From positions 44,529 through 108,528 of the forward strand of contig CAYWTB010000008.1 in the NCBI GenBank assembly GCA_964461135.1: DNA of 64,000 bases, written 5' to 3'. A program made the translations under genes and the position numbers. The stretch is from RQOF01 sp964461135 (GTDB lineage Bacteria; Calditrichota; Calditrichia; RBG-13-44-9). Shown one piece after another: positions 54,429-62,969 of the stretch. The notes beneath the pieces are model-generated. The model searched no databases, had not been told where the DNA came from, and saw only the letters and a list, made by a program, of their open reading frames with translations. Position 1 is the first letter of the stretch. Every line of letters starts with the position of its first letter.

Positions 54429-55480
54429 TTCCCGGCCTTTTGTGGTTGGAGTAGTTTTTTCATCTGCTCGGACGTCAGGGGCTTACCATAACCCGCATAA
54501 TGCAGCTTCGGTGCAAGTGGTTTTTCAATGGTTACCCACTGACCGTCTTTACGGTCCTGATAGACCATTTCCCAGGTAACGTTCTCCCCGACTGGAATTA
54601 CACCTTTCAGATTATCCAATTTTCCGTCCTTTAACCAGGTTAATTTTATCTTTCCCTTCTTTACTTGTTGCAGGATCCTGCTGGCATGACATTCATCGCA
54701 TTCTCTGCCTTTTGCCATGATAGAATGACTATGCTGGGGCGCAAACATCAGAAAGGTTTTATTTGAATCCACAACAAAGGTCTGCATGTTGGCGGAGGTT
54801 ACTTTTCCATAATAATTCAATAGAAATACCCAACCCGACACCGGAATGGCCATTCGTTTATTTTCCTTAAACAGAGTTTCGAAATGACAATTTGTGCAGC
54901 TTACCACCTGACGCTCATGGCAGGCTTTACAATCCACTTTAGCTCCGTGAACCGTGTGAGATTTAATTTCGCTGATCTTGGCATGGCAATTTTCACATCT
55001 GGTAACCATGGCATTCGCTTCCTTCATGGAATTATAGACGATACCATCGCCATGTACTTCCCGACCGGAGTGACAATCCATACAGGATATGTCCTTTGCA
55101 AAGTGAACATCCAGCTGGTTAGCCTGCCGGTCAGTTTTTATAACGGATGCCTCACGTGCATGACATTCCAGGCACATTTCCTGGTTTTGGGCTGCTTTTG
55201 TGGAATATACTTGTATTTTATCAATTTTAGTGAGATGGCAGCGATCGCAGTTGGCTACATGGCAATTCTTACAACTCAACTCAGAATAAGGAATTCCAGT
55301 AAGGATTTCTAATCCGCCGTTGGCTTTATCATACCAGTACTCCATTCCTCTCGCCGTATAATGAAGACTTTTGTGAAACATGGTGTTTTCATTGTTGTTA
55401 TCCTGGGCCTTGAGTGGGTGTAACAAGAACGTAAAGAACATGCTCAATCCGACTATCCCAATGCATGAAATCTTTTTCAC
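54425..55480 (-). CDS. octahaem c-type cytochrome
   Basis: This 351-residue protein has a signal peptide (MKKISCIGIVGLSMFFTFLL) and eight CxxCH haem-binding motifs (CKNCH, CDRCH, CLECH, CMDCH, CENCH, CKACH, CTNCH, CDECH). Seven fall within residues about 70-205, and the last is near residue 275. There is no active-site CxxCK. It is therefore more likely an electron carrier or a tetrathionate/nitrite-type relative than a typical reductase. It is periplasmic, and its stop overlaps the MBL gene (ATGA), so the two products are translationally coupled. The electron partner is unknown. Confidence 0.88.
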   Translation of the reverse strand: MKKISCIGIVGLSMFFTFLLHPLKAQDNNNENTMFHKSLHYTARGMEYWYDKANGGLEILTGIPYSELSCKNCHVANCDRCHLTKIDKIQVYSTKAAQNQEMCLECHAREASVIKTDRQANQLDVHFAKDISCMDCHSGREVHGDGIVYNSMKEANAMVTRCENCHAKISEIKSHTVHGAKVDCKACHERQVVSCTNCHFETLFKENKRMAIPVSGWVFLLNYYGKVTSANMQTFVVDSNKTFLMFAPQHSHSIMAKGRECDECHASRILQQVKKGKIKLTWLKDGKLDNLKGVIPVGENVTWEMVYQDRKDGQWVTIEKPLAPKLHYAGYGKPLTSEQMKKLLQPQKAGK

Positions 55481-55693
55481 AATATTCCTCCTGTCTTTTT
55501 TGTTATGTTTTAATTTTAGGAAATTGATTATTATGATTCTATTAAAATCCGCTGAATTTTTCGGGCATGATCAATTAAGTCACATATTGTATATTCCTGC
55601 TTACCTTGATTTCCGTGGCGTTAGATGGTGCCACCCAATTTGCAGACCGCTCATTATATCAATATTGGCCAGTTGCTACTCCTAATCCGGATC

Positions 55694-55885
55694 TCAGGAT
55701 TTCCTGTTTTTTTTATCTTCAATCAGTTGATGGTGGTAGGAACCTTCCCGCACCAGCTTGGTCCCACATTTAGGGCATTTCTCATTCTGGCAAGGAATGC
55801 CCTGCTGGTGGAAAATTTTTTCCCCGCATTTAGGGCAGAGGCAGTTACCGCCCCGACCCATCCCGCCTGGATTTTTTAGGGACAT
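55694..55885 (-). CDS. small zinc-ribbon protein
   Basis: This 63-residue protein has a Gly-rich N-terminus (MSLKNPGGMGRGG) and four to five Cys in CPKCGEKIFHQQGIPC and CPKCGTKLVREG, two CxxC knuckles of a rubredoxin-like or zinc-ribbon fold. The ribosome site AAAGGAT is present. Similar tiny proteins sit near MRP/NifX gene sets in anaerobes. The job is unknown, perhaps metal or redox handling. Confidence 0.75.
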   Translation of the reverse strand: MSLKNPGGMGRGGNCLCPKCGEKIFHQQGIPCQNEKCPKCGTKLVREGSYHHQLIEDKKNRKS

Positions 55886-56008
55886 ACGTTGATCCTTTAT
55901 TTTATTTATCAGACAAGATGTTTAAAAAAATCGATCTGAAATTGAAAATTCCGCATTTTTGCTTTGCATAATAACATCTTTCATACATATATGTTTTTCT
56001 AATGGTTA

Positions 56009-57208
56009 TCATGTCGGAATTTTATTCAATGCCTGCTCAAGATCATTCTGTAGATCTTGATAATCTTCGCATCCTACTGACATCCGAACCAATTCATCAA
56101 GTATACCGGATGTCTCACGTTCCATTTTGGGAATAGATGCATGGGTCATGGATGCCGGATGTTCAATTAATGATTCTACACCCCCAAGTGAAACCGCCAG
56201 AGTAAATAAATGCACATTGTTCATTACTATTTTTCCACCCTGCAGGCCATTTTTAACACCAAAGGATATCATGGAGCCGAATCCCTCCATTTGTTTATTG
56301 GCAATTTCATGCTGGGGATGGTCGGGTAATCCCGGGTATCGTACCCAGGTAACTTTGGGATGGTCCAAAAGGTATTTTGCTAATTTTTGTGCATTTTCCT
56401 GTGCTTTTTCGATACGGAGCGCTAATGTACGGACACCCCGTAAAACCAGCCATGCCTGGTGAGGATCCATGGTACCGCCCAGTAGATTGAGCATTGTTTT
56501 GATTTTGTGATACAGTTCTTCATTTTTTGTGACGATTATACCGCCCACGACATCACTGTGCCCGTTGAGGAATTTGGTCAGACTATGCACCACAATATCT
56601 GCCCCGAGTTCCAAAGGACGCTGTAAATAAGGGCTGGCAAAGGTATTATCTACCACCAGAAGTAAACCGTTACGGTGAGCAAGATCTGCAGCTTTTTGAA
56701 TATCGGTAAGAGTGATGGTGGGGTTCGCCGGTGTCTCAACATAAATGAGGCGGGTGTGTGGCAATCTTAATGCCTGTTTAATATTCGCAACATCGGATGT
56801 GTCGATGAAGGTGGATTGGATCCCCAATCGTGAAAATTCCTTTTCCAGAACAACCCGGGTAGGTCCGTAAACAGAAGCTGTGCTGATGACGTGATCATTT
56901 TGATTGAGCAGAGCCAGAAAGACCGTGGTTATTGCTGCCATACCGGAAGCTGTAGCCATTCCGGCATATCCATTTTCCAATACCGTAATGTTTTCTTCCA
57001 AAGCATTAATAGTGGGATTTCCCATTCGTGTATAAATGTAACCCTCACTTTCACCCGAAAACCGTGCCGCACCATTTTCCGCACTCCTGAAGGAAAAGGT
57101 TGAACTCTGAAAAATCGGAACAGAGACCTCTCCGAAGATTGAATTTTTTAAACTCCCGGCATGAATCGCTTTGGTAGCTTTGTGAAGTGTATTGTTTTTT
57201 TCTCGCAT
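56009..57208 (-). CDS. Cys/Met-metabolism PLP enzyme (cystathionine or methionine gamma-lyase type)
   Basis: This protein of 399 residues is a PLP-dependent trans-sulfuration enzyme. The N-terminus is TKAIHAGSLKN; YTRMGNPT and the PLP-binding lysine in HSLTKFLNGHSDVVGG follow, and later PHQAWLVLRGVRTL. The usual active-site Cys of methionine gamma-lyases (LYGCT) is Pro here (SVYGPTR). That suits cystathionine gamma-lyase or a general gamma-lyase, and the reaction cannot be fixed. ATG at 57208 is preferred over one 3 codons earlier because of its spacing from AAAGGA. Confidence 0.88.
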   Translation of the reverse strand: MREKNNTLHKATKAIHAGSLKNSIFGEVSVPIFQSSTFSFRSAENGAARFSGESEGYIYTRMGNPTINALEENITVLENGYAGMATASGMAAITTVFLALLNQNDHVISTASVYGPTRVVLEKEFSRLGIQSTFIDTSDVANIKQALRLPHTRLIYVETPANPTITLTDIQKAADLAHRNGLLLVVDNTFASPYLQRPLELGADIVVHSLTKFLNGHSDVVGGIIVTKNEELYHKIKTMLNLLGGTMDPHQAWLVLRGVRTLALRIEKAQENAQKLAKYLLDHPKVTWVRYPGLPDHPQHEIANKQMEGFGSMISFGVKNGLQGGKIVMNNVHLFTLAVSLGGVESLIEHPASMTHASIPKMERETSGILDELVRMSVGCEDYQDLQNDLEQALNKIPT

Positions 57209-57254
57209 AATGAGCATTTCCTTTTACTGAATCATGGTCAGTGATCGACAAAAG

Positions 57255-57707
57255 TCAGTTATACGCCAGACGGGTTTTTTCATTGGCCATAGCAGGTCTA
57301 ATGATTTCCTGCCATTCCGCCGATTTCCAGGTGCCAAGACTCCGATGAGTTTCAAAGTAGCTCTGCGGAATCGGATGAGTCCCCATCACGACCTCTAATC
57401 CGTATTTCAACCGGATAAACTCCCGGAAATAAGATAAATTCGGGCAAGGGGGGTAGCCGACTATCAGACCGGTAGCAAAATGAATTACCTCCGCACCATT
57501 TTTTTTCATTTCTGCAGGAACATATTCAACGTTACCGCCAGGGCAACCATCACAGCTGGAATAGCCGACCAGCTCTATTTTTTTATCCTGATAAATACTG
57601 AATGCCCCTTCCCGCTCACGTAAGGCCCGAAAACATTTTCCACCTGCACAGGTCCGATAACGATTGCATATGATAATACCGATTTTAATAGTTTCTTTCA
57701 TTTTCAA
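57255..57707 (-). CDS. CGGC-domain putative metal-binding protein
   Basis: This 150-residue protein has the CGGC-family layout: KIGIIICNRYRTCAGGKCF near the N-terminus, then GYSSCDGCPGGNVEYV and the middle GYPPCPNLSYFREFI. Conserved Cys clusters suggest metal or Fe-S binding. The domain occurs in anaerobes beside redox genes and has no proven function. It lies 18 bp after the small membrane protein and 46 bp before the PLP lyase. Confidence 0.78.
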   Translation of the reverse strand: MKMKETIKIGIIICNRYRTCAGGKCFRALREREGAFSIYQDKKIELVGYSSCDGCPGGNVEYVPAEMKKNGAEVIHFATGLIVGYPPCPNLSYFREFIRLKYGLEVVMGTHPIPQSYFETHRSLGTWKSAEWQEIIRPAMANEKTRLAYN

Positions 57708-57725
57708 TACTCACTTTTAACTGGA

Positions 57726-57956
57726 TTAATGGCCTGCAGCGGCCTTTTTAACCGCCTCAATTCTCTTTTTCCGACGTTGCTGTTTGATATGGCTGATGAT
57801 CATTAAAATAATGGGAATCAGGATGAGAATGACCGGCCATAATTTCAAATTCGGGAACCAGGGTTGACTCAGCAAGAATAATCCCAGTATGATAAGAGTC
57901 ATATGCCCGAACCAGCCTCGGGGCGCCTTATGTTTATTACGGATGTCATTCATCAT
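57726..57956 (-). CDS. small two-helix membrane protein
   Basis: This protein of about 76 residues starts near MMNDIRNKHKAPRG. Two hydrophobic helices (GHMTLIILGLFLLSQ and LWPVILILIPIILMIIS) and a basic tail (QQRRKKRIEAVKK) follow. The start overlaps the end of the methyltransferase frame, suggesting coupling before that gene decayed. A longer start at 57983 is possible. No family recognised. Confidence 0.6.
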   Translation of the reverse strand: MMNDIRNKHKAPRGWFGHMTLIILGLFLLSQPWFPNLKLWPVILILIPIILMIISHIKQQRRKKRIEAVKKAAAGH

Positions 57957-58617
57957 GGTTTGTTCTTCGCAATGGTGTTTCATACCGCCACCAGAAAAAG
58001 GCAGATGTGATGTGTCCTTCCCTTAAACCGGTTTCTTTGATTATATTCTTAGCTTCTTTTACAGTTAAAGCCGATTTGAATCCTTTTTCCAGAATACCTA
58101 TCCAACTTCGCCGGACATCAGCAATGAAGAAGTGACCACCTGGTTTCAATACCCGTTCTATTTCATCCAACATTCTCACCGGATGGTTGACCAGATGAAC
58201 CATATTGATATTCAATACCAAATCAAAGGTGTTTTCCTGGTAAGGAATTTTCCCTGCATCTGCTTTTTTGAATTCCACTCTGCTCGATAACCCGGCTTTT
58301 ACGATATTGGATTCTGCCAATTCCTGCAGTGGATCAGAGAGATCAATGCCTACACCTTCTGATTACGGAAAACCCTTCACCAGACCTTCCAGTGTTTATC
58401 CGAATCCACAATTGGCAGCCAGAATACGCCCCACGGAAAAGCCTCATTTCCGAAGTTTTCGTGAATAATCTTTAGTGAATTTTTGTCCCATTCGGACATG
58501 TTTTTCCGCATACCGTTGTGCAATCTTCCGATTGCTGAATATCCGATTCTGTTCCCCGCTGCGGCGTTTCACGAAATATTCCTGGCCCTTAGCAATTCTA
58601 TAAATATTGCTATTCAC
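57946..58617 (-). pseudogene. class I SAM methyltransferase, decayed by three in-frame stops
   Basis: A single frame of 223 codons from GTG 58617 carries an N-terminal MTase-like part (YAEKHVRMGQKFTKDYSRKLR), motif I as RILAANCGFG (normally D-x-G-C-G-x-G), VGIDLSD, and an intact C-terminal half (ENTFDLVLNINMVHLVNHP, EIERVLKPGGHFFIADVRRS). Stops interrupt it at 58444-58446 (TGA), 58396-58398 (TAA) and 58363-58365 (TAA), without any frameshift. Motif I has also lost its Asp and first Gly. The 124-residue frame beyond the last stop could still be translated but lacks the SAM-binding site. Likely a degraded gene. Confidence 0.82.
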
Positions 58618-58622
58618 TGAAA

Positions 58623-58952
58623 TTATTTTTCCGGTCCGCTTTCTGGTTGGTCGGCGGTCATTTCATTAATCTGCTGTTGAACCGCTTTCAGTTCTCTTTC
58701 CAGGAGAGAAGCTTCCCGCTTCAGCAGTTCCATCTCTTCCTCCTGTGTTTGGGAGCGGTAAGCAAACGGCGCTTCCCACCAGCCCCGTCCCGGGACATCA
58801 ATGGTCCGGAAGCGGTGTCGCCAGCCACGGCCAAATCCGCCGCCAAATCGGTTATGGTAATATCCTCCCCGGGCGGGAGCCCCACAAAATCCCCGGCCGC
58901 CTCCGGTCATCGGGCCTCGACCTGCCGGTCCGCTTTGATCAAATCCAGGCAT
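58623..58952 (-). CDS. DUF5320-domain protein
   Basis: This 109-residue protein begins MPGFDQSGPAGRGPMTGGGRGFC, the DUF5320 signature, then a Gly/Arg/aromatic-rich stretch. It ends in a coiled coil (EEEMELLKREASLLERELKAVQQQ, in part). Such proteins are encoded beside MinD/Mrp-type ATPases and NifX-like proteins in anaerobes. The single Cys and Gly-rich region might bind metal. Function unknown. It is separated from the peroxiredoxin gene by 323 bp and lies 5 bp upstream of the methyltransferase start. Confidence 0.85.
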   Translation of the reverse strand: MPGFDQSGPAGRGPMTGGGRGFCGAPARGGYYHNRFGGGFGRGWRHRFRTIDVPGRGWWEAPFAYRSQTQEEEMELLKREASLLERELKAVQQQINEMTADQPESGPEK

Positions 58953-59275
58953 AACTGATCCTCCTGTTTTTTATTGAAGTTAATTGTCATTCCTACTGAT
59001 CAGGATTTTATTTCTTTACTGCTGACAGGTCATATTTCCATTTTTAATTGTGAAAATGACCGTCTCTGAGGTCCCATTGAGAAATAGCATGCTCCCGCTA
59101 TTTGGAGATGAATCAGGATAATGAATTTGTATGGACAGCTGTTACGGATTGAAACTGTGTATTTATCTGCCAATTCTCCGTGGACCTGATTATCGTGCGT
59201 ATTCATTCTCATATTCTTCCTGCAATATCTTCATCCCGCCGGGACCAGGCAAACTTTAATTCCTTGATGAAAATG
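58953..59275. other. intergenic between DUF5320 and peroxiredoxin genes
   Basis: About 320 bases. A 60-codon minus-strand frame at 59030-59212 (MRMNTHDNQVHGE...) has AGGAAG before it, but no family is recognised and the rest looks like degraded sequence. Possibly a gene remnant. Confidence 0.4.
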
Positions 59276-59989
59276 CTATTCCTGACCTGGTTTCCAGACT
59301 TTCCATACTTTGCCTACCAGCTCCGGTCCGGGTTTCAGGGTTAATTTACCTGGCTGCCATTCCGCCGGACATACTTCCTTTCCTTTGGTGCTACGAACGT
59401 GTTGAAACGCTTTTATCTGCCGGATAGTCTCGGCAATTTGCCTTCCCACTGGTGGTGTTAATACTTCCATTCCCTGGATTACTCCGTCAGGATCGATGAT
59501 AAAACGTCCCCGAATGTCTACACCGGCAGTCTCATCGTAGACGCCGTAGATTTTGCCCAGATTCCCGGCTGCATCGGAAATCATTGGAAAAGGAATACCG
59601 CCTTCCACCATTTTACTTAATTCTTCCTCCACCCACATCTTATGGACAAATGTGCTGTCTACACTCACTGAAAATACCTGTACTCCCAATCCCTTCAATT
59701 CATTGTAATGAGCGGCGACCGCCGAAATCTCAGTCGGTCAGACAAAAGTAAAGTCGCCTGGATAAAAACAAATTAAAACCCATTTTCCTAGAAAATCGGA
59801 AAATTTTATATTGATGAAATTGCCCTGGTGAAAAGCAGGAGCATCAAAATCTGGCGCTTTTACACCCACTCGTGCCACACTCATATCTTCCTCCTCGCTG
59901 GTTACGGTTGATTCTTTGGGTTTTTCGGGTTTTTTTTCTCCAACCACACTTCCGGTGGGCCGTGCACAACCGACATTTTCTTCCGCCAT
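59276..59989 (-). CDS. prxU: selenocysteine-containing 2-Cys peroxiredoxin (PrxU-like)
   Basis: Read with UGA at 59738-59740 as selenocysteine, this is a continuous 237-residue AhpC/Prx1-type peroxiredoxin. The peroxidatic site is FYPGDFTFV-U-PTEIS (Sec84), where other members have Cys. The resolving Cys207 lies in EVCPAEW as normal. The Thr and Arg of the active site are in the usual places (DFTF; DIRGRFIIDP). The start has a strong GGAGGTG site, so the N-terminal extension of about 40 residues (MAEENVGCARPTGS) is translated. A UGA is read as Sec only with a SECIS hairpin; one with the right loop is next to it. The enzyme reduces peroxides and belongs to an iron/redox gene row. Confidence 0.85.
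59709..59740 (-). promoter_or_regulatory. bacterial-type SECIS hairpin next to the UGA
   Basis: Read on the minus strand, the UGA is followed by an outer stem (TGAG with CTCA), an unpaired ATTT, an inner stem CGGC with GCCG, and the loop GGUC. The loop begins 18 nt after the UGA. A minihelix with a GG(U)C-type loop shortly after the UGA is what SelB recognises, as in E. coli fdhF. Confidence 0.75.
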
Positions 59990-60007
59990 GTCACCTCCAG
60001 ACCTAGT

Positions 60008-60901
60008 TTAATGAACTGCTTTAGTCTCAAAAAAATTAATTATATTATCATAAATTTTTACGATTTCCATGGTCGCAGGAGAATCAGGAAAATCGGTAAT
60101 TATCTTTTTCTGAAGAAGGGTGGTTATAACCTGCTCGTCAAATGGTATTCTCCCCAATACCGGAATTCCTTCATTTTCCGAATACGATATGATTTGGCTG
60201 CAGATACGAGAATTTAAATCCGCTTTATTAATGATCACACCTGCCGGAATATCGAAACGGTGTATCAGTTGAACCAGTCGTTCCGGGTCATGTAGACCGG
60301 AGACGGTGGGTTCAGTAACAATCAACACCAGATCTGCACCACTCAGACTGGCATTTACCGGGCAGCCAATTCCCGGTGGCCCGTCCACAATCAGCCAGGC
60401 CCGTTTATTTGTTGTCAATAATTCCTCCGCTCGCTTCTTTACCTGGCTCACCAGCTTGCCGGAGTTCCCTTCGCCGGGCTGCAGTGCCGCATCAACCAAC
60501 TCACCTCCAGGGAAAATTCCTTCATGATAAAAACCAGCTACCACTTCCTTAAAATCAATGCAATTTTCCGGGCACAGCTGTACGCAGAAACCGCATCCCT
60601 CACAGGCCAGCAGATCTACATGAAAATCCCGAATGGCTTTAAAGCGGCAATGCTTTTCACAAATTCCACATTGGGTACAGTGAAGCAAATCGATAAATGC
60701 TTTTTTTCCGCCCACGTAAGGGTAGCTTCTCTCCACTGATGGTTTCAATAGGATGTGCAGATCGGCGGCATCCACGTCCGCGTCTGCCACTACCAGCTTG
60801 CCTGCCAGAGCAGCAAGTGCTGCTACCAGCGTGGTTTTTCCGGTACCCCCCTTGCCGCTGACCACCCCTATTTGCCTGAAAAGTGAATTCTTATCCGTCA
60901 T
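60008..60901 (-). CDS. MinD/Mrp-type ATPase with ferredoxin insert, second of pair
   Basis: This protein of 297 residues is a deviant-Walker P-loop ATPase (GVVSGKGGTGKTT at residues about 11-23, VDGPPGIGCPV as switch). A two-cluster ferredoxin module is inserted: CTQCGICEKHC and CEGCGFCVQLCPENC (about residues 75-130). Such proteins pair with a second MinD/ferredoxin protein and NifX-like carriers. They are thought to handle Fe-S or cofactor units. ATG at 60901 follows AAAGGAC; a longer frame to 60964 overlaps its neighbour and is less likely. The gene overlaps the first ATPase by 11 bp. Confidence 0.88.
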   Translation of the reverse strand: MTDKNSLFRQIGVVSGKGGTGKTTLVAALAALAGKLVVADADVDAADLHILLKPSVERSYPYVGGKKAFIDLLHCTQCGICEKHCRFKAIRDFHVDLLACEGCGFCVQLCPENCIDFKEVVAGFYHEGIFPGGELVDAALQPGEGNSGKLVSQVKKRAEELLTTNKRAWLIVDGPPGIGCPVNASLSGADLVLIVTEPTVSGLHDPERLVQLIHRFDIPAGVIINKADLNSRICSQIISYSENEGIPVLGRIPFDEQVITTLLQKKIITDFPDSPATMEIVKIYDNIINFFETKAVH

Positions 60902-61850
60902 TTGAAGTCCTTTGTCTATCCCGGGAAGGCATCTGTTCATCAACTGTTTTAGCGGCCATATCATTTAACTGACCTGAAAGATTCACAGAATCTACTATTA
61001 AAGGGCTTTCTGTCTGCAACTGCAGTTCTATTTTACGGTATAACATGCTGAATTTCTTCTTCAAATCCGGAAAGACCCGGACTGCAGCTTTTTCCTGTGA
61101 GTAGATTTCCGCCAGTCTCCGCTCATAGGGGATCTTCTGCAGTATGGGAATCCCTTCACTATGGCAGTATTGTGAAATTAGCTCATTCTGATCCATAGCC
61201 TTATTTTCCGCCACGGCAAACCAAATCTGTAAAATCCGAAGCACATTCACCGCCAGTTTGAGATCGTGCAGACCGAAAGGAGTGGGTTGGGTGATCAGGA
61301 GGCAGAAATCAGCATCCCGCACAACCTCCACCATGGAGCAGGCGGTTCCGGGTGGCGCATCCAAAATATTGATTTTTTGGGGATCTGCCCATGCTTTCAC
61401 CTGCCGAATCAACGGAGCAGCCATCATCTCACCAATATTCAGGCGCCCTTCTACAAAACCGGTACCTTCCGGGGCCACATATCCACTGCGCACCATGCCC
61501 ATTGGTCGTTTTTTCTCTGAGATAGCACCCTCCGGGCAATAATAAGTGCAGGCGCCGCAGGAATGGCACATTTCTGCGAACAGTAAGACTTGCCCTGGAA
61601 GCATAGTAAACGCGTGATACTGGCAGATTTCGGTACAATGGCCACAATATGTACATTTCTTGTAATTAATTTCCGGGAGCAGGCGGCTGGCAGTTTGGCT
61701 TTGTTCCATTATTGGCTGCAGAAACAGGTGCCCGTCAGGCTCTTCCACATCACAATCCAGGTAAACCGTATTTTTCAAGGAAAGTGCCAGGTTTATAGCA
61801 ATAGTAGTTTTCCCGGTCCCGCCTTTTCCGGAAGCAATCGCAATGTTCAT
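60891..61850 (-). CDS. MinD/Mrp-type ATPase with ferredoxin insert, first of pair
   Basis: This 319-residue protein starts IAIASGKGGTGKTT (Walker A with the MinD signature Lys). It holds two [4Fe-4S]-type motifs, CTYCGHCTEIC and CHSCGACTYYC (about residues 65-115), then the switch region DAPPGTACSMVE. Its C-terminal tail of about 60 residues has no counterpart in its neighbour. With the next gene it makes the tandem ATPase pair found with NifX-like proteins in anaerobes. The exact function is unproven; Fe-S or cofactor transfer is the usual inference. Confidence 0.9.
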   Translation of the reverse strand: MNIAIASGKGGTGKTTIAINLALSLKNTVYLDCDVEEPDGHLFLQPIMEQSQTASRLLPEINYKKCTYCGHCTEICQYHAFTMLPGQVLLFAEMCHSCGACTYYCPEGAISEKKRPMGMVRSGYVAPEGTGFVEGRLNIGEMMAAPLIRQVKAWADPQKINILDAPPGTACSMVEVVRDADFCLLITQPTPFGLHDLKLAVNVLRILQIWFAVAENKAMDQNELISQYCHSEGIPILQKIPYERRLAEIYSQEKAAVRVFPDLKKKFSMLYRKIELQLQTESPLIVDSVNLSGQLNDMAAKTVDEQMPSRDRQRTSNDG

Positions 61851-61924
61851 CTCTGATTCACTTCACAATTTATTCGTTCATAAAACGTTCCAGTTGTTCT
61901 GTATCTCTTACCTGTTATTCTATC

Positions 61925-62308
61925 TTAATCATGGCAACCACCACCATGGTCCGCACATTCTACATAGCCATCTAAATCGCCATTCAGAAAACCATTCAGG
62001 GCATTGACAACTCCGGCACCCGGTGCCGTAATCACCTGGATTCCAAATTCATTAAATTGCATCACTGCTTTGTGGCCCATTCCGCCGGCAATTATTACAT
62101 TGGCGTTAAATTCCTTCACGTAAGCGGGAAGTTGACATGCGCCACCATGCCCACCTTGCAGGGGATTAGTGTACGCCTCCTCTTTCACGACTTTTTTTTT
62201 GTCGTTCACTTCGTAAACCAAAAATTTTGAACAGCGGCCGAAATGCCCGGCCACCACAGAATTTCCCTGGGGAAGATCTTCAACACTTACCGCAATTCTG
62301 GTATTCAT
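61925..62308 (-). CDS. NifX/NifB-like FeMo-cofactor-type protein 1
   Basis: This 127-residue protein has the NifX-like fold: MNTRIAVSVEDLPQG, then GHFGRCSKFLVYEV and ANVIIAGGMGHKAVMQF. The C-terminus ends in ECADHGGGCHD, with Cys/His that could bind metal or cofactor. NifX-type proteins carry FeMo-cofactor precursors or Fe-S clusters. Here they occur without nitrogenase genes, as in many anaerobes. The ribosome site TGAGGA lies 7 bases upstream. Confidence 0.88.
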   Translation of the reverse strand: MNTRIAVSVEDLPQGNSVVAGHFGRCSKFLVYEVNDKKKVVKEEAYTNPLQGGHGGACQLPAYVKEFNANVIIAGGMGHKAVMQFNEFGIQVITAPGAGVVNALNGFLNGDLDGYVECADHGGGCHD

Positions 62309-62399
62309 TTTATCCTCATTTGTTAATTAATTCATTAAATTATAACAATATTTTTACTAATCAGGATTTCCTTTTTTCCAACTTTATGTTACCGCCGGT

Positions 62400-62756
62400 T
62401 TATTTCGAAAGGCCTTTGACCGGTTGCGGAATGATTGGCCGCTGTTTTTCCTGAAAGGCTTTCAGAAGGTCCCGGACCGGTTTAGCCGTTGTCTCATATA
62501 CTGGTATTCCGGCTGCTTCCAGTACCTGGTAAGCGTTGGGGCCGCAACGCCCGGTAATGACCGCCCGTGCACCTTTCTTCAACACAAATTGAGCGGACTG
62601 AATTCCGGCACTACCGGCAGACGCAGCATTGGGATTGTTATAGGCTTTGAAATCCAATGTATCAGAATCAACTATCAGAAAGTAAGCAGCACGCCCGAAG
62701 CGGGGATCCAAAACGGCATCCAGATTTTTATCCGTGATAGAAACCGCAATCTTCAT
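62400..62756 (-). CDS. NifX-like cofactor protein 2
   Basis: This 118-residue protein has MKIAVSITDKNLDAVLDPRFGRAAYFL and GARAVITGRCGPNAYQVLEAAGIPVY, the NifX-like signatures. It is the first gene of the long minus-strand row. A Fur-box-like palindrome lies 172 bp upstream, between it and the fur-family gene. Unlike protein 1 it lacks the Cys/His tail. Confidence 0.88.
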   Translation of the reverse strand: MKIAVSITDKNLDAVLDPRFGRAAYFLIVDSDTLDFKAYNNPNAASAGSAGIQSAQFVLKKGARAVITGRCGPNAYQVLEAAGIPVYETTAKPVRDLLKAFQEKQRPIIPQPVKGLSK

Positions 62757-62927
62757 TATAACCTTTCTTTCTTTTTCATCCAGGTCGCAGGTATAATTGC
62801 TGCTGATTTCCCTGCTTTCTTCTACCGAAAAAAATTCATGGTGTTTAGATTCTGCTTAAAAGTTTTATATAAATTTTTCTTAATGATCGTTGTCCTCTCT
62901 TTAAAAGACTTTAACTTTTTCGCAGAC

Positions 62928-62946
62928 AATAATGGTAATCATTTTC
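62928..62946. promoter_or_regulatory. Fur-box-like palindrome before the NifX operon
   Basis: AATAATGGTAATCATTTTC agrees with the Fur consensus GATAATGATAATCATTATC at 16 of 19 positions. Its core AATGGTAATCATT is the exact reverse complement of the core in the site upstream of the fur-family gene. It sits where a promoter for the leftward nifX-minD-prxU row should be. Confidence 0.65.
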
Positions 62947-62969
62947 GTTAATGGTTAAAAATTTTTAAG

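Noticed and set aside
58444..58446. TGA in the methyltransferase read as selenocysteine
   Set aside because: Two TAA stops follow in the same frame, so the gene is simply decayed.
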